Assembly: GCA_965372355.1 (NCBI GenBank)
Contig: CBDVBZ010000037.1
Coordinates: 1-27,330 of the forward strand
Direction: 5' to 3'
Origin: CBDVBZ01 sp965372355
Lineage (GTDB): Bacteria; Krumholzibacteriota; Krumholzibacteriia; WVZY01
Length of the DNA: 27,330 bases
The notes under the pieces were generated by a model. It saw only the letters and a list, made by a program, of their open reading frames with translations, did no database searches and was not told where the DNA came from. Shown here one piece after another: positions 17,312 to 25,038 of this stretch (positions are counted from its first letter, which is position 1; every line of letters begins with the position of its first letter). A program made the translations under genes and the position numbers.

Positions 17312-17461
17312 GTTATAGTATACAACACGAAACCAACACCCGGTAGAGAATTGGAGGCTTCCAGGAAGGGTCGGTCGGCCGGGATTCTCCCCCCTTAGAA
17401 GAGGCGCAACCGATTACATCATACTGGCTTGCCATCGGTGCGCTATTGTGCAACACTCCTT

Positions 17462-17488
17462 GGGCTGCCCGAAACACCGGGCAGGCCC
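17462..17488 (+). other. Stable hairpin in the leader of the nrnA-like gene
   Basis: GGG-CTGCCCG (17462-17471) pairs with CGGGCAG-G-CCC (17478-17488) around the loop AAACAC: 7 bp plus 3 bp with one bulged G. It lies inside the longer reading frame that starts at 17446. A structured leader here argues that translation begins downstream. Confidence 0.5.
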
Positions 17489-17547
17489 CATTAAAGCATA
17501 CGGGCCAACGCGTTGCAGAGTTTCAAATGCAGGAGCGGAATCGGAAT

Positions 17548-18531
17548 ATGTGGGAAGATGTTGCGAAAAGCCTAAGTAATAACGAAAGTTACGTGATCAC
17601 AACGCATGTCCATCCCGAGGGCGATGCCATCGGTTCAGAGGTGGCCCTCGCGCTGTTCCTCCGGGACCTCGGTAAGCGTGTGACCATCGTGAACTCCAGC
17701 CCGACGCCAGACAATTGCGTCTTCATGGATCCCACGAACTCGATAAGGGTGTATCCCGACAACTACGAACCTTCGATCCTGAAGGAAGCGGACATGGTGC
17801 TGATCGTGGATGTCAACAACTGGGATCACCTCGGGGTCTTCGCCGATGCCGTCAGAGAATCGCCGGTGCCGAGGATCTGCATCGATCATCATCAGGGAGG
17901 TGACCGGGACTTTGCCGACATCGTCGTCACGGATACTTCCGCCGCGGCCACCGGCGTGGTTGTATACGAGTTGATCCGATACATGGGAGGCGAGATCACA
18001 CCCCAGATTGCCACCGCTGTTTACACGGCGATTGTTACAGACACCGGATCGTTTCGGTTTTCGAACACCGACGCGCGAGTGTTTCAAATCGCCGCCGACA
18101 TCACCCGAGTGGGAGTCGATCCGTTCCTGATCCACCGCAAGATGTTTTCGCGAACGCCGGAGGCGGTGAAGTTGCTCGGCAGCGTCCTCAATACGCTGGA
18201 AAGCACACCGGATGGGAAGCTGGCGTGGATTCACGCAACGGGAGCAATGTTCGACGAGACAGGAGCGGCGTACGATGACAGCGACGGGATACTGGAGATC
18301 GTGCGCTCTACCCAGGGCGTGGAGTTCTGCGCCTTCTTCAAGGAACTTCCCGGCGGAAGGATCAAGGTGTCGCTGCGCTCCAACGGCAAGGTCGATGTGT
18401 ATGAAATCGCGAGAGGCTACGGAGGAGGCGGACACCGCATGGCCGCCGGTATGGCTCTAGACGGCCCGATGGACAGGGCGATCCAGCTGCTTATCAACGA
18501 CTGCTCGGAAAACTACATTCCCAGGTCCTAG
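17548..18531 (+). CDS. nrnA: DHH/DHHA1 phosphodiesterase (NrnA-type nanoRNase / pAp phosphatase)
   Basis: A 327-aa cytoplasmic enzyme that should degrade short oligoribonucleotides and possibly dephosphorylate pAp. Visible motifs: H20-V-H-P-E24-G-D26-A-I-G-S (motif I), I-V-D88 (motif II), the namesake D113-H-H115 and T-D-T-G-S-F-R, then the DHHA1 domain ending in G-G-G-G-H-R-M-A-A-G near the C-terminus. Motif I has Glu where Asp is usual (P-D-G-D-A). The start is uncertain: 17548 has AGGAG at 17531-17535 (12 nt away) and gives the usual distance to motif I, while 17527 and 17446 are in-frame alternatives. Enzymes of this type serve RNA turnover, which fits functionally with the beta-CASP nuclease in this window, though they are not adjacent. 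Confidence 0.88.
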   Translation: MWEDVAKSLSNNESYVITTHVHPEGDAIGSEVALALFLRDLGKRVTIVNSSPTPDNCVFMDPTNSIRVYPDNYEPSILKEADMVLIVDVNNWDHLGVFADAVRESPVPRICIDHHQGGDRDFADIVVTDTSAAATGVVVYELIRYMGGEITPQIATAVYTAIVTDTGSFRFSNTDARVFQIAADITRVGVDPFLIHRKMFSRTPEAVKLLGSVLNTLESTPDGKLAWIHATGAMFDETGAAYDDSDGILEIVRSTQGVEFCAFFKELPGGRIKVSLRSNGKVDVYEIARGYGGGGHRMAAGMALDGPMDRAIQLLINDCSENYIPRS

Positions 18532-18613
18532 AACGCAGGACGCACCCACGTGTTGGCCCCAAAAGAAAAGCTCAAGGGGCGCATAATCCGAAGTCAGTGA
18601 CACCACCTTGAAT

Positions 18614-18658
18614 TGTGGGGGCAGATAAAGGCGTGCATTGTAATGGTGTATGCGCCCC
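18614..18658. other. Hairpin between the nrnA-like gene and the EamA gene
   Basis: GGGGGC near 18616 pairs with GCCCCC near 18655 as a 6-bp stem around a loop of over 30 nt, in the 155-bp gap 18532-18686. No T-run follows. I found no convincing promoter for the downstream gene. Confidence 0.3.
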
Positions 18659-18686
18659 CGGCAGCTTGTAGGAAAAAGTGCCTTCC

Positions 18687-19580
18687 ATGAGTCCACGCGG
18701 ACTTTTCCATCTTTGTGTTGTCTACCTCGTTTGGGGCAGTACGTATCTTGCCATTCGTGTCGCGGTGCGCGAAGGAGCCGGTTTTCCCCCGTTTACGATG
18801 GCCGCGACGCGCGTGCTCGTCGGGAGCGCCATCCTCCTTCTGTGGGGGCTGTCCACCCGGACGCGGCTCCGGTTGAGCCGCAGGGATACGATCACGCTCG
18901 CCACCTCCGCCATTCTGCTGTGGGTTGGGGGCAACGGTGCGGTCGCCTGGGCGGAGCAAACGGTCGATTCGGGCTACGCGGCTCTTCTCGTCGGCGCGAT
19001 GCCGATCTGGGTCGCGATAATGGAATCGATCGTCGACCGGCGCCGGCCCTCATTACGATTAATCGGTGCACTGCTGGTTGGCTTGCTGGGGGTGGCGGTC
19101 CTCAACGGTCCCGTGATCATGGAAAGATCGATTGGCAGCCTGGCCGGTGCACTGGCGGTGATGTTCGCCGGGATCAGTTGGGGTGCAGGCTCAATTCTGC
19201 AAAGGCGAAGACCTGTGACGGTCAAACCCGAGATTAGCTCCGGATATCAGCAGGTCTTTGGGGCTGTGGGGCTCGCAATCGCCGCCCTTCTCATGAGCGA
19301 GCCGAAACCAACCCCGACACCCGAGGCATGGACCGCCTGGGGCTATCTGGTTATCTTTGGCTCCGTCTTTGCGTTCACCTCGTTTGTCAAAGCGCTCCGT
19401 CTACTGCCGACGAACATCGTAATGACGTACGCGTATGTCAACCCGGTGATCGCCGTGTTTCTCGGCTGGATGATTCTGGACGAGCAGGTCACGTTTTGGA
19501 CCCTCGGTGGAACGGTCCTTGTTGTAATGGGAGTGATGGGCGTCTTCCACGAGAAGCGAAGAGAGAAGGCTCGCCCGTGA
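18687..19580 (+). CDS. EamA/DMT-superfamily transporter
   Basis: A 297-aa membrane protein with about ten predicted transmembrane helices in two EamA repeats. The N-terminus has the typical Y-L-V-W-G-S-T-Y-L-A-I-R motif, and the second half ends with V-N-P-V-I-A-V-F-L-G-W and the C-terminal V-L-V-V-M-G-V pattern. This is the YedA/RhaT-like drug/metabolite exporter type; the substrate is unknown. Start is ATG 18687; a GTG at 18678 with AGGAAAA directly upstream is an alternative adding three residues. It is only distantly similar to the EamA protein at 8186-9013. Its stop codon abuts the second copy of the palindromic repeat. Confidence 0.87.
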   Translation: MSPRGLFHLCVVYLVWGSTYLAIRVAVREGAGFPPFTMAATRVLVGSAILLLWGLSTRTRLRLSRRDTITLATSAILLWVGGNGAVAWAEQTVDSGYAALLVGAMPIWVAIMESIVDRRRPSLRLIGALLVGLLGVAVLNGPVIMERSIGSLAGALAVMFAGISWGAGSILQRRRPVTVKPEISSGYQQVFGAVGLAIAALLMSEPKPTPTPEAWTAWGYLVIFGSVFAFTSFVKALRLLPTNIVMTYAYVNPVIAVFLGWMILDEQVTFWTLGGTVLVVMGVMGVFHEKRREKARP

Positions 19581-19681
19581 GGAGGGTCACGGCGAACGCC
19601 CTCACTTCATACTCCCTCACGCTGATGGCTCAACTAGAGCGTTCGGTCGTAATGTCCGTTCGAGCGCTCGCCGTGCCCCCT
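19581..19681. repeat. Dispersed palindromic intergenic repeat, copy 2
   Basis: The element begins immediately after the EamA stop codon and ends 8 bp before the convergent cysteine desulfurase stop. Ends: CACGGCGA at 19588-19595 and TCGCCGTG at 19668-19675, flanked by GGG and CCCCCT. Compared with copy 1, the outer stem has a T-A to C-G exchange on both arms, and an inner stem (ACGCT/AGCGT here, GCGCT/AGCGC in copy 1) also changes on both arms. It lacks the 18-20 bp interior hairpin of copy 1. Placed between convergent genes, it could serve as a bidirectional terminator, but no T-run is seen. Confidence 0.8.
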
Positions 19682-19689
19682 CTGAGCAG

Positions 19690-20841
19690 CTAGCCCGCAG
19701 CGGATAGTCTGGAGAGACGAAAGACAATCGGGGGGAGCTCTTCGAGGACCTTCTCGATCTCGTCGAGCGTCGTATAGCGGCTGAGCGAAAACCGAATCGA
19801 TCCGTGTGTTCTCGCGGGCGGCAAACCCATCGCCTTCAGGACGTGTGATGATTCCAGCGCTCCGGATGCACACGCCGACCCGGTCGAAGCGCAGATACCA
19901 ACCTCATCGAGAAGCAGCAGGATCGCCTCGCCCTCGACGTTCTCGAAGCTGATACTCGACGTGTTCGGCAATCTGAGTTCGGGCACACCGTTACGGGTGG
20001 TGTTGGGGACGTTGGAGAGAACCCCCGCCTCGAGGCGGTCGCGAAGACGACGAGTCGCATTGACGCCATTCTCTACGTAGTCCACCGCGAACTCGAACGC
20101 CCTGCCGAAACCGACGATCCCGGCGATGTTCTCCGTACCGCTTCTTCGCCCCTTTTCGTGTCCGCCACCGACGATGAACGGACGGAACCGGACGCCACGG
20201 CGTATATACAGAAGCCCGACGCCCTTCGGTGCGTGGAACTTGTGGCCGGAGATCGTGAGCAGATCGATCTCGGTCATCCGCAGGTCGACCGGGATCTTGC
20301 CGACCGCCTGCACGGCGTCTACGTGCAGCGGGATTCCGTGCGGTTTTACGATCTCCACGATGTCATCCATCGGAAAGATCACACCGGTCTCGTTGTTCGC
20401 CCACATGAGCGAGACGAGTGCCGTATCCTCCGTCAGCGCGTCCTGGAGCTGCGCCAGATCGGGTTGACCCTCGTCGTCGACACCGATATACGTTACCCGA
20501 TAGCCCGATTTCTCGAGATGTTTGCAGAGTTCGAGCACCGACGCGTGCTCGGTCATCGAAGTCACGATGTGCCGCTTGTCCGGATCGGCCTGGAGCACGC
20601 CGTGTATCGCCGCATTGTTGCTCTCGGTCCCGCAGCTCGTAAACGTCACCTCGGCCTCACGGCAGTGAAGAAACGCCGCGGCCTGCTCGCGGGCTGTCTT
20701 GAGCGCCGTGGCGGCCCCGGCACCCATACGGTGCATGCTCGACGGATTTCCGTAGAACTCGGTCAGATAGGGCAGCATCGCCTCGAACACCTCGGGGGCA
20801 ACGCGCGTGGTTGCATTGTTGTCGAGATAAATCGTTGTCAT
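19690..20841 (-). CDS. Cysteine desulfurase (NifS/IscS group)
   Basis: A 383-aa PLP enzyme that takes sulfur from cysteine to make an enzyme persulfide for Fe-S clusters or tRNA thiolation. Visible: Y-L-D-N-N-A-T-T at the N-terminus, H99 in T-E-H, PLP-binding K201 in S-G-H-K, R-S-G-T-E-N near 233-238, and the catalytic C324 in G-S-A-C in a long mobile loop (group I). The start at 20841 is supported by a near-consensus promoter whose -10 ends 7 nt before this ATG; a start at 20883 would lie upstream of the transcription start. No iscU, iscR or sufB neighbours are present, so the partner is unknown. No Shine-Dalgarno precedes the ATG. Confidence 0.93.
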   Translation of the reverse strand: MTTIYLDNNATTRVAPEVFEAMLPYLTEFYGNPSSMHRMGAGAATALKTAREQAAAFLHCREAEVTFTSCGTESNNAAIHGVLQADPDKRHIVTSMTEHASVLELCKHLEKSGYRVTYIGVDDEGQPDLAQLQDALTEDTALVSLMWANNETGVIFPMDDIVEIVKPHGIPLHVDAVQAVGKIPVDLRMTEIDLLTISGHKFHAPKGVGLLYIRRGVRFRPFIVGGGHEKGRRSGTENIAGIVGFGRAFEFAVDYVENGVNATRRLRDRLEAGVLSNVPNTTRNGVPELRLPNTSSISFENVEGEAILLLLDEVGICASTGSACASGALESSHVLKAMGLPPARTHGSIRFSLSRYTTLDEIEKVLEELPPIVFRLSRLSAAG

Positions 20842-20848
20842 CGCGCTA

Positions 20849-20877
20849 AATATAGAGCCAATTGGGTTTGCTGTCAA
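20849..20877 (-). promoter_or_regulatory. Strong sigma70-like promoter abutting the cysteine desulfurase start
   Basis: On the minus strand: TTGACA (20877-20872, perfect), a 17-bp spacer and TATATT (20854-20849, 5 of 6). Only 7 nt (TAGCGCG) separate the -10 from the ATG at 20841, so transcription should start at or next to the A of the ATG, giving a leaderless mRNA. Confidence 0.75.
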
Positions 20878-20988
20878 GCCCACGTGCTATCCCTTGGTCG
20901 TCGACACCGGCGGGAGCTTACGTCGAAAGCGTTAGATTGAAAGCACTTCTCGGTTGATGTACCCTTGGCCCAACGCGAAAGGAATGAC

Positions 20989-21522
20989 ATGGCGAAGCAG
21001 GAACGCGTGGGTCTCATAATGGTGAATACCGGCAACGGCAAGGGCAAGACAACCGCCGCGCTGGGGACTGCCTTGCGGGCGGTGGGGGTCGGATTCAAGG
21101 TGTTCATGGTGCAGTTCATCAAGGGGTCGTGGGACTACGGCGAGCTTCACTCGATCGACAAACTCAGGCCCAACTTCGAGATAAGACCCATGGGAGAGGG
21201 CTTCACGTGGGAGACCCAGGACAAGGAGCGCGATACCCAGGTGGCGCACGAAGCGTGGAGTTTCTGTAAGGAGCTTATAGAGAAGAACGAGCACGATTTG
21301 CTGATTTTTGACGAGATCAACAACGCTCTGGACTATGGGTATCTCAATGTCGGCGATGTCGTGGAAACCCTGAAGAGAAAACCAGAGGCGATGCACATTA
21401 TATTGACCGGCCGGGATGCACCCCAGGAGCTTATCGACATCGCTCATCTCGTGACTGAGATGCGCGAGGTCAAACATCCGTTTCACCAGGGAATCTACGC
21501 TCAGAAAGGAATCGAATTCTGA
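20989..21522 (+). CDS. cobO: Corrinoid (cob(I)alamin / cobyrinic acid diamide) adenosyltransferase, CobO/BtuR type
   Basis: A 177-aa ATP-dependent enzyme that transfers the adenosyl group to reduced corrinoid to make coenzyme B12 forms. The modified P-loop G15-N-G-K-G-K-T-T22 is diagnostic of the CobA/CobO/BtuR family, supported by F-I-K-G-S-W-D-Y-G-E and the Walker B-like L-L-I-F-D-E-I-N. Length is slightly under E. coli BtuR because the N-terminal arm is short. ATG 20989 is chosen over TTG 20965: AAAGGA lies about 6 nt upstream. The stop overlaps the next start by one base (TGATG), implying coupling with the SDR gene. No other B12 genes are in view, so salvage of corrinoids is as likely as synthesis. 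Confidence 0.92.
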   Translation: MAKQERVGLIMVNTGNGKGKTTAALGTALRAVGVGFKVFMVQFIKGSWDYGELHSIDKLRPNFEIRPMGEGFTWETQDKERDTQVAHEAWSFCKELIEKNEHDLLIFDEINNALDYGYLNVGDVVETLKRKPEAMHIILTGRDAPQELIDIAHLVTEMREVKHPFHQGIYAQKGIEF

Positions 21523-22313
21523 TGAAGCTGGGACTCGAGGGCAAGGTCGCCGCGGTGGCCGCAGCCAGTCAAGGTCTTGGGTTTGCCGTCGCCCGAGGGC
21601 TCGCGGCCGAAGGTGTGCGGGTCGGGATTTGTTCGCGTAGCCGGGACAATGTCGATCGAGCGCTCGAGCGGCTCCGGGAGGAGACAAAGACGGATGGTTT
21701 TGCGTATGTCGCAGATGTCTCCGACCACGACGAGGCCTGCGGATTCGTCGATGCGGTGGCCGAACACTACGGAGCGCTCGATATCCTCGTGACAAACGCC
21801 GGTGGTCCGCCACCCGGAGGCTACGATGCGGTCGATCTCGAAGAGCTCGACCGCGGGTATCACCTGACCTTGCTAAGCACGATCGCCATGATCAAGGCCG
21901 CGGTTCCCTGGATGCGGATGCAGAAATGCGGGCGAATCGTAAACATCCTCTCGATCACCGCCAAACAACCGGAGATCAATCTTCTCGTGTCCAACACGAT
22001 GCGGGCCGGTCTGGTTGGATACACCAAGTCCGTTTCACAGGAGCTCGCGAGCGAGAACATCCTCATCAACAATGTGGCGCCCGGGTATACAAAGACCGAA
22101 AGACTCGGCGAACTGGCCGACAATCTCGCTGCCAAAAACGAGGTGTCGGTTGAACAGGTCTTTGGTGAGTGGGAGAGCAAGATCCCCATGGGGCGTCTGG
22201 GGCGTCCCGGTGAGCTGGCAAACATGGTCACGTTTCTTGCCTCGGATGCGGCGAGTTATGTCACCGGTGTCACGATCCAGGTCGACGGCGGGTTTGTTCA
22301 GGGGTTGCTGTAA
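21522..22313 (+). CDS. Atypical short-chain dehydrogenase/reductase (BKR-like, altered active site)
   Basis: A 263-aa Rossmann protein close to FabG-like 3-oxoacyl reductases in length and overall layout: N-A-G-G at 92-95, S144 after V-N-I-L, and the C-terminal D-A-A-S-Y-V-T-G-V-T-I-Q-V-D-G-G. Two key elements are changed. The cofactor loop reads A-A-A-S-Q-G-L-G instead of T-G-x-x-x-G-I-G, and the Y-x-x-x-K pair is replaced by S157-N-T-M-R161. A recognised subgroup of BKR-like SDRs lacks both motifs, so this is not a sequencing error. It may use a different catalytic arrangement or be non-catalytic. Translationally coupled to the corrinoid adenosyltransferase, a pairing whose meaning is unclear. 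Confidence 0.85.
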   Translation: MKLGLEGKVAAVAAASQGLGFAVARGLAAEGVRVGICSRSRDNVDRALERLREETKTDGFAYVADVSDHDEACGFVDAVAEHYGALDILVTNAGGPPPGGYDAVDLEELDRGYHLTLLSTIAMIKAAVPWMRMQKCGRIVNILSITAKQPEINLLVSNTMRAGLVGYTKSVSQELASENILINNVAPGYTKTERLGELADNLAAKNEVSVEQVFGEWESKIPMGRLGRPGELANMVTFLASDAASYVTGVTIQVDGGFVQGLL

Positions 22314-22346
22314 AAAGAACGGGCGAAGGTTAACCCCTCCGCCCGT
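22312..22346 (-). terminator. Intrinsic terminator of the lysine-degradation operon
   Basis: Read on the minus strand, an 11-bp stem with one mismatch (22346-22336 pairing with 22329-22319, loop of 6) is followed by TTCTTTTTA, a proper T-run. It lies 34 nt after the saccharopine dehydrogenase stop. The T-run overlaps the last bases of the SDR gene on the other strand, so the stem also sits directly after the SDR stop. Confidence 0.72.
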
Positions 22347-22379
22347 CTTCACGACATTACTGACGCCACTCACCAACAA

Positions 22380-23699
22380 CTAGAGTGGCGTTGCCTTCTC
22401 CTCGCACTTGATATCCAGTGTCTCGAGTTCGTCGAGTATCGGGTTGTAGAGCTCGGGAATCACCGGCACCCACACGCCCGGCTTGGTAAACTTGCCATCC
22501 AGGATCATACGCGCGCCAACCGCGGCGGGGAGGCTGACGGTGCGCGCCATCGAGCTGTCGCCACCGGGAATGCCGTAATCGATCAGAGTCGATGTGATCC
22601 CTTCCTTCTTGCCATCGGGATACTCGGCAACAAACTGGTGATACAGAATAATCATGTCCCGCTCCTTGGGACCGTACGGCATCTTCTCGAGCATCAGGGC
22701 GGTCATGACGTCAATGATGCCCCCCTTGTCTATTCCAACAGGCTCATCCGAGAAAAGACCAAGCCACTCGAAGCGGTCGAAGATCGCAGAGCCCGCGTCG
22801 ATACTGAGCTTCTCGGCAAACGCCACCCGCAAATCACCCGAGGGGGACTTGCCGATGAGCTGCCAACCCAGATCCGCAAACGTCTTACCCTTCCAGTCTT
22901 TCTCTTCGGCGTCGAAATAACCCATGTCCGCGATGGCCTTGAGTGTGTCGCACCAGCCCTTGTGACGCAGCGTGCCGCGAAACATCGTGGGAATACCCTC
23001 GAGCCCATAGACGTCGATATAACCGAGCGAGTCACGGTTGGGGTAGGCTTCCAGCTCGCCGATCGAGGGAACCTCGAGATGCCAGAAGTGCGAAAACAAA
23101 TCCGGACCCGGCACGGCGATTTCCTTACCGTCTTTGCGGTAGCGGCCATCGTTCTTGCCGGCCAGGAGGACGCCCTTGGGGCTCCAGGAGAACTTGTAGC
23201 CGTAGGGGTTGTCGTTCGCTTCCGGTGCGGGTAGTCCCCCGCAGTAAGACATAAAGCTTACAACCTTGCCGCCCTTTTTCTCGACGTCGTGTATGACCCG
23301 CATGGCCGACATATGGTCGATACCAGGATCGACGCCGACCTCGTTGAGAATCACCACACCCGCTTTCTTTGCGGGTTCGTCGAGCGCCTTCATCTCGGGG
23401 CTCACATACGACGTTGTCGTCATGTTTTTGCCGAGCTCGATACACATCTCGGCCACCATCGTGTGGTACGACGCGGGCAGAAGACTGACTGTCAGGTCGC
23501 ATTCGCCGATCATCTTCTTCAGTTCGTCAGTCTTATCGACGGTCCACTCGATTGCCTCGCCATTTTTGTGCCCGTCGACGAGCGCCACGGCTTTGCTCAC
23601 CGTGCGACTCGCCACACGGACGCGGAAGACGTTTTTCAACAGATATTGAACGAGGGGCTTGGTTACAAGACCCGCGCCAAGAACCAGAACGGTTTTCAT
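22380..23699 (-). CDS. Saccharopine dehydrogenase (glutamate-forming), lysine catabolism
   Basis: A 439-aa cytoplasmic enzyme equivalent to the C-terminal domain of animal/plant AASS (LKR/SDH) and to yeast Lys9. It oxidises saccharopine to aminoadipate semialdehyde plus glutamate. Visible: N-terminal Rossmann motif L-G-A-G-L-V-T-K-P near residues 7-15, V-S-L-L-P-A-S-Y-H, T-T-S-Y-V-S-P-E-M and N-E-V-G-V-D-P-G-I-D-H, all characteristic of this group. AGGAG lies 5-6 nt before ATG 23699. The gap to the upstream reductase gene is 31 nt. Yeast Lys9 runs the biosynthetic direction, but linkage to an ALDH7-type dehydrogenase and a separate LKR indicates degradation here. Confidence 0.92.
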   Translation of the reverse strand: MKTVLVLGAGLVTKPLVQYLLKNVFRVRVASRTVSKAVALVDGHKNGEAIEWTVDKTDELKKMIGECDLTVSLLPASYHTMVAEMCIELGKNMTTTSYVSPEMKALDEPAKKAGVVILNEVGVDPGIDHMSAMRVIHDVEKKGGKVVSFMSYCGGLPAPEANDNPYGYKFSWSPKGVLLAGKNDGRYRKDGKEIAVPGPDLFSHFWHLEVPSIGELEAYPNRDSLGYIDVYGLEGIPTMFRGTLRHKGWCDTLKAIADMGYFDAEEKDWKGKTFADLGWQLIGKSPSGDLRVAFAEKLSIDAGSAIFDRFEWLGLFSDEPVGIDKGGIIDVMTALMLEKMPYGPKERDMIILYHQFVAEYPDGKKEGITSTLIDYGIPGGDSSMARTVSLPAAVGARMILDGKFTKPGVWVPVIPELYNPILDELETLDIKCEEKATPL

Positions 23700-23730
23700 G
23701 ACATCTCCTTGTTGTTGCTTTGACCGATTC

Positions 23731-25032
23731 CTATAGATACTTGCTCAGATGCGCAAAGTTTGGTGTCAGTTTTCCCTGGTGGAGGATCATTGCCCGGTGA
23801 AGCGGTGGCGGCAGGTCCAGCTTCTCGAACGGCAGCGTCATATCCGCTGTTAGCAATTGCGGAATAAACGGCACGAGCGCCCGGCTGAAGAACCCGGATG
23901 ATTCCTTCGGCAGCTCACACGGCAGATTGTCCACGGCCAGAACGATCGGGCCGTCTCCACCGTGCCCGTCGGTAACCTCTCCGGTAAGAGGATTGTAGAC
24001 GTACACGGGGTTGCCCGTCTCCGTGGCCTTGACGGTGCACTGAACCGAACCGTCGATGTCGCAGGTGATATCACCGATCATCCTTAAACGCGGGGGACTC
24101 GGTGCGGACCATGCTCTGCGGAGGTAATCCAGCGTCACCAACCGCGGGTAGCGAGGCTCCCAGTAGATGCAGTTCACCAGGACCGTCAGATGGGGAAGAT
24201 ACCTTTCGAACTGTGACCGGTACTTCTCCGGGTGGTCGTAGTAGTCCTGCAGCTCGAACGTCGTGGAGGCGTCGACGGGCTCGACGAGGTGTTCTTCTTT
24301 GAATACCACCTTGTAGAGCTTCTTCACCTCGGACCCGGCGGAGTTCGCCACGTCGGCTACTTCCGACGGGGCGATCTCTTCGTTGGGCAAGAGGTCGAAT
24401 ATCTCCTGGGCGCCCTGCGAGACGTTGCCGTACCCGGCAAACCCGCAGACGAGCGGCGCAACCTCCGCGGGGATGCCCTCGCCGGCGATCCTCTTGCCGA
24501 TCTCGGCAATCTGCGACCTCGCTTCCTCGAGGCTGTCGTACTTGTACGCCTGCTTGATATCGCCGAGCGCGCTCGGTTTCCCTTCCCACTCGAGCCGCCG
24601 GCCAAGAGCCCACAGGCTGTCGATCATCCCCGCCAGACCCGCGTAGTTGCCGAAGAAGATCAGCCGTCTGCCGTCGTCGTCGGTCACCACTTCGTAGTCG
24701 AGGAGCTGGCATTCCAGCTCCATCAGCCGGCGCAGCATCGGCATATTGTAGGACTGGCCCTTGATCGTGTGGGAGAAGAACAGGTAAGTGCCCTTTGGCT
24801 CGAAGAACTCGGCGGGCATCTCCTTGACCGCGACAACGACCGCGCACGAGGACAAATCCTCGCTGATAACCGCGCCGATTTTACTGTACGCCTCGTCCGG
24901 GAAAGCGCGGATCCGAGACGGCTGGAGCCACACCCCGACGCCGCCGCTGATCAGCTCGCGGACGGCGTCCGGAGTCAACGGGATCCTGGCTTCCCACTCG
25001 TTTTTATCTTCACGTCTGATGCCGATGCGCAT
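23731..25032 (-). CDS. Lysine-ketoglutarate reductase (saccharopine-forming), LKR
   Basis: A 433-aa enzyme matching the N-terminal domain of AASS. It condenses lysine and 2-oxoglutarate with NAD(P)H to saccharopine. It begins with I-G-I-R-R-E-D-K-N-E-W-E-x-R, as in eukaryotic LKR. K70 (V-K-E-M-P) and H88 (F-S-H-T-I-K-G-Q) correspond to the acid-base pair known from yeast Lys1, and G-F-A-G-Y-G-N-V-S-Q-G at 197-207 is the dinucleotide-binding loop. It is separate from the dehydrogenase, unlike the fused animal enzyme. The start lies 6 nt after the stop of the aldehyde dehydrogenase gene, with almost no ribosome binding site, so it probably depends on translational coupling. Confidence 0.92.
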   Translation of the reverse strand: MRIGIRREDKNEWEARIPLTPDAVRELISGGVGVWLQPSRIRAFPDEAYSKIGAVISEDLSSCAVVVAVKEMPAEFFEPKGTYLFFSHTIKGQSYNMPMLRRLMELECQLLDYEVVTDDDGRRLIFFGNYAGLAGMIDSLWALGRRLEWEGKPSALGDIKQAYKYDSLEEARSQIAEIGKRIAGEGIPAEVAPLVCGFAGYGNVSQGAQEIFDLLPNEEIAPSEVADVANSAGSEVKKLYKVVFKEEHLVEPVDASTTFELQDYYDHPEKYRSQFERYLPHLTVLVNCIYWEPRYPRLVTLDYLRRAWSAPSPPRLRMIGDITCDIDGSVQCTVKATETGNPVYVYNPLTGEVTDGHGGDGPIVLAVDNLPCELPKESSGFFSRALVPFIPQLLTADMTLPFEKLDLPPPLHRAMILHQGKLTPNFAHLSKYL

Positions 25033-25038
25033 AGGGGC

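Noticed and set aside
20842..20988. Promoter for the corrinoid adenosyltransferase, or a cobalamin riboswitch
   Set aside because: No plus-strand -35/-10 pair of quality and no B12-box-like sequence was found; at 147 bp the gap is too short for a typical cobalamin riboswitch and also holds the opposite promoter.
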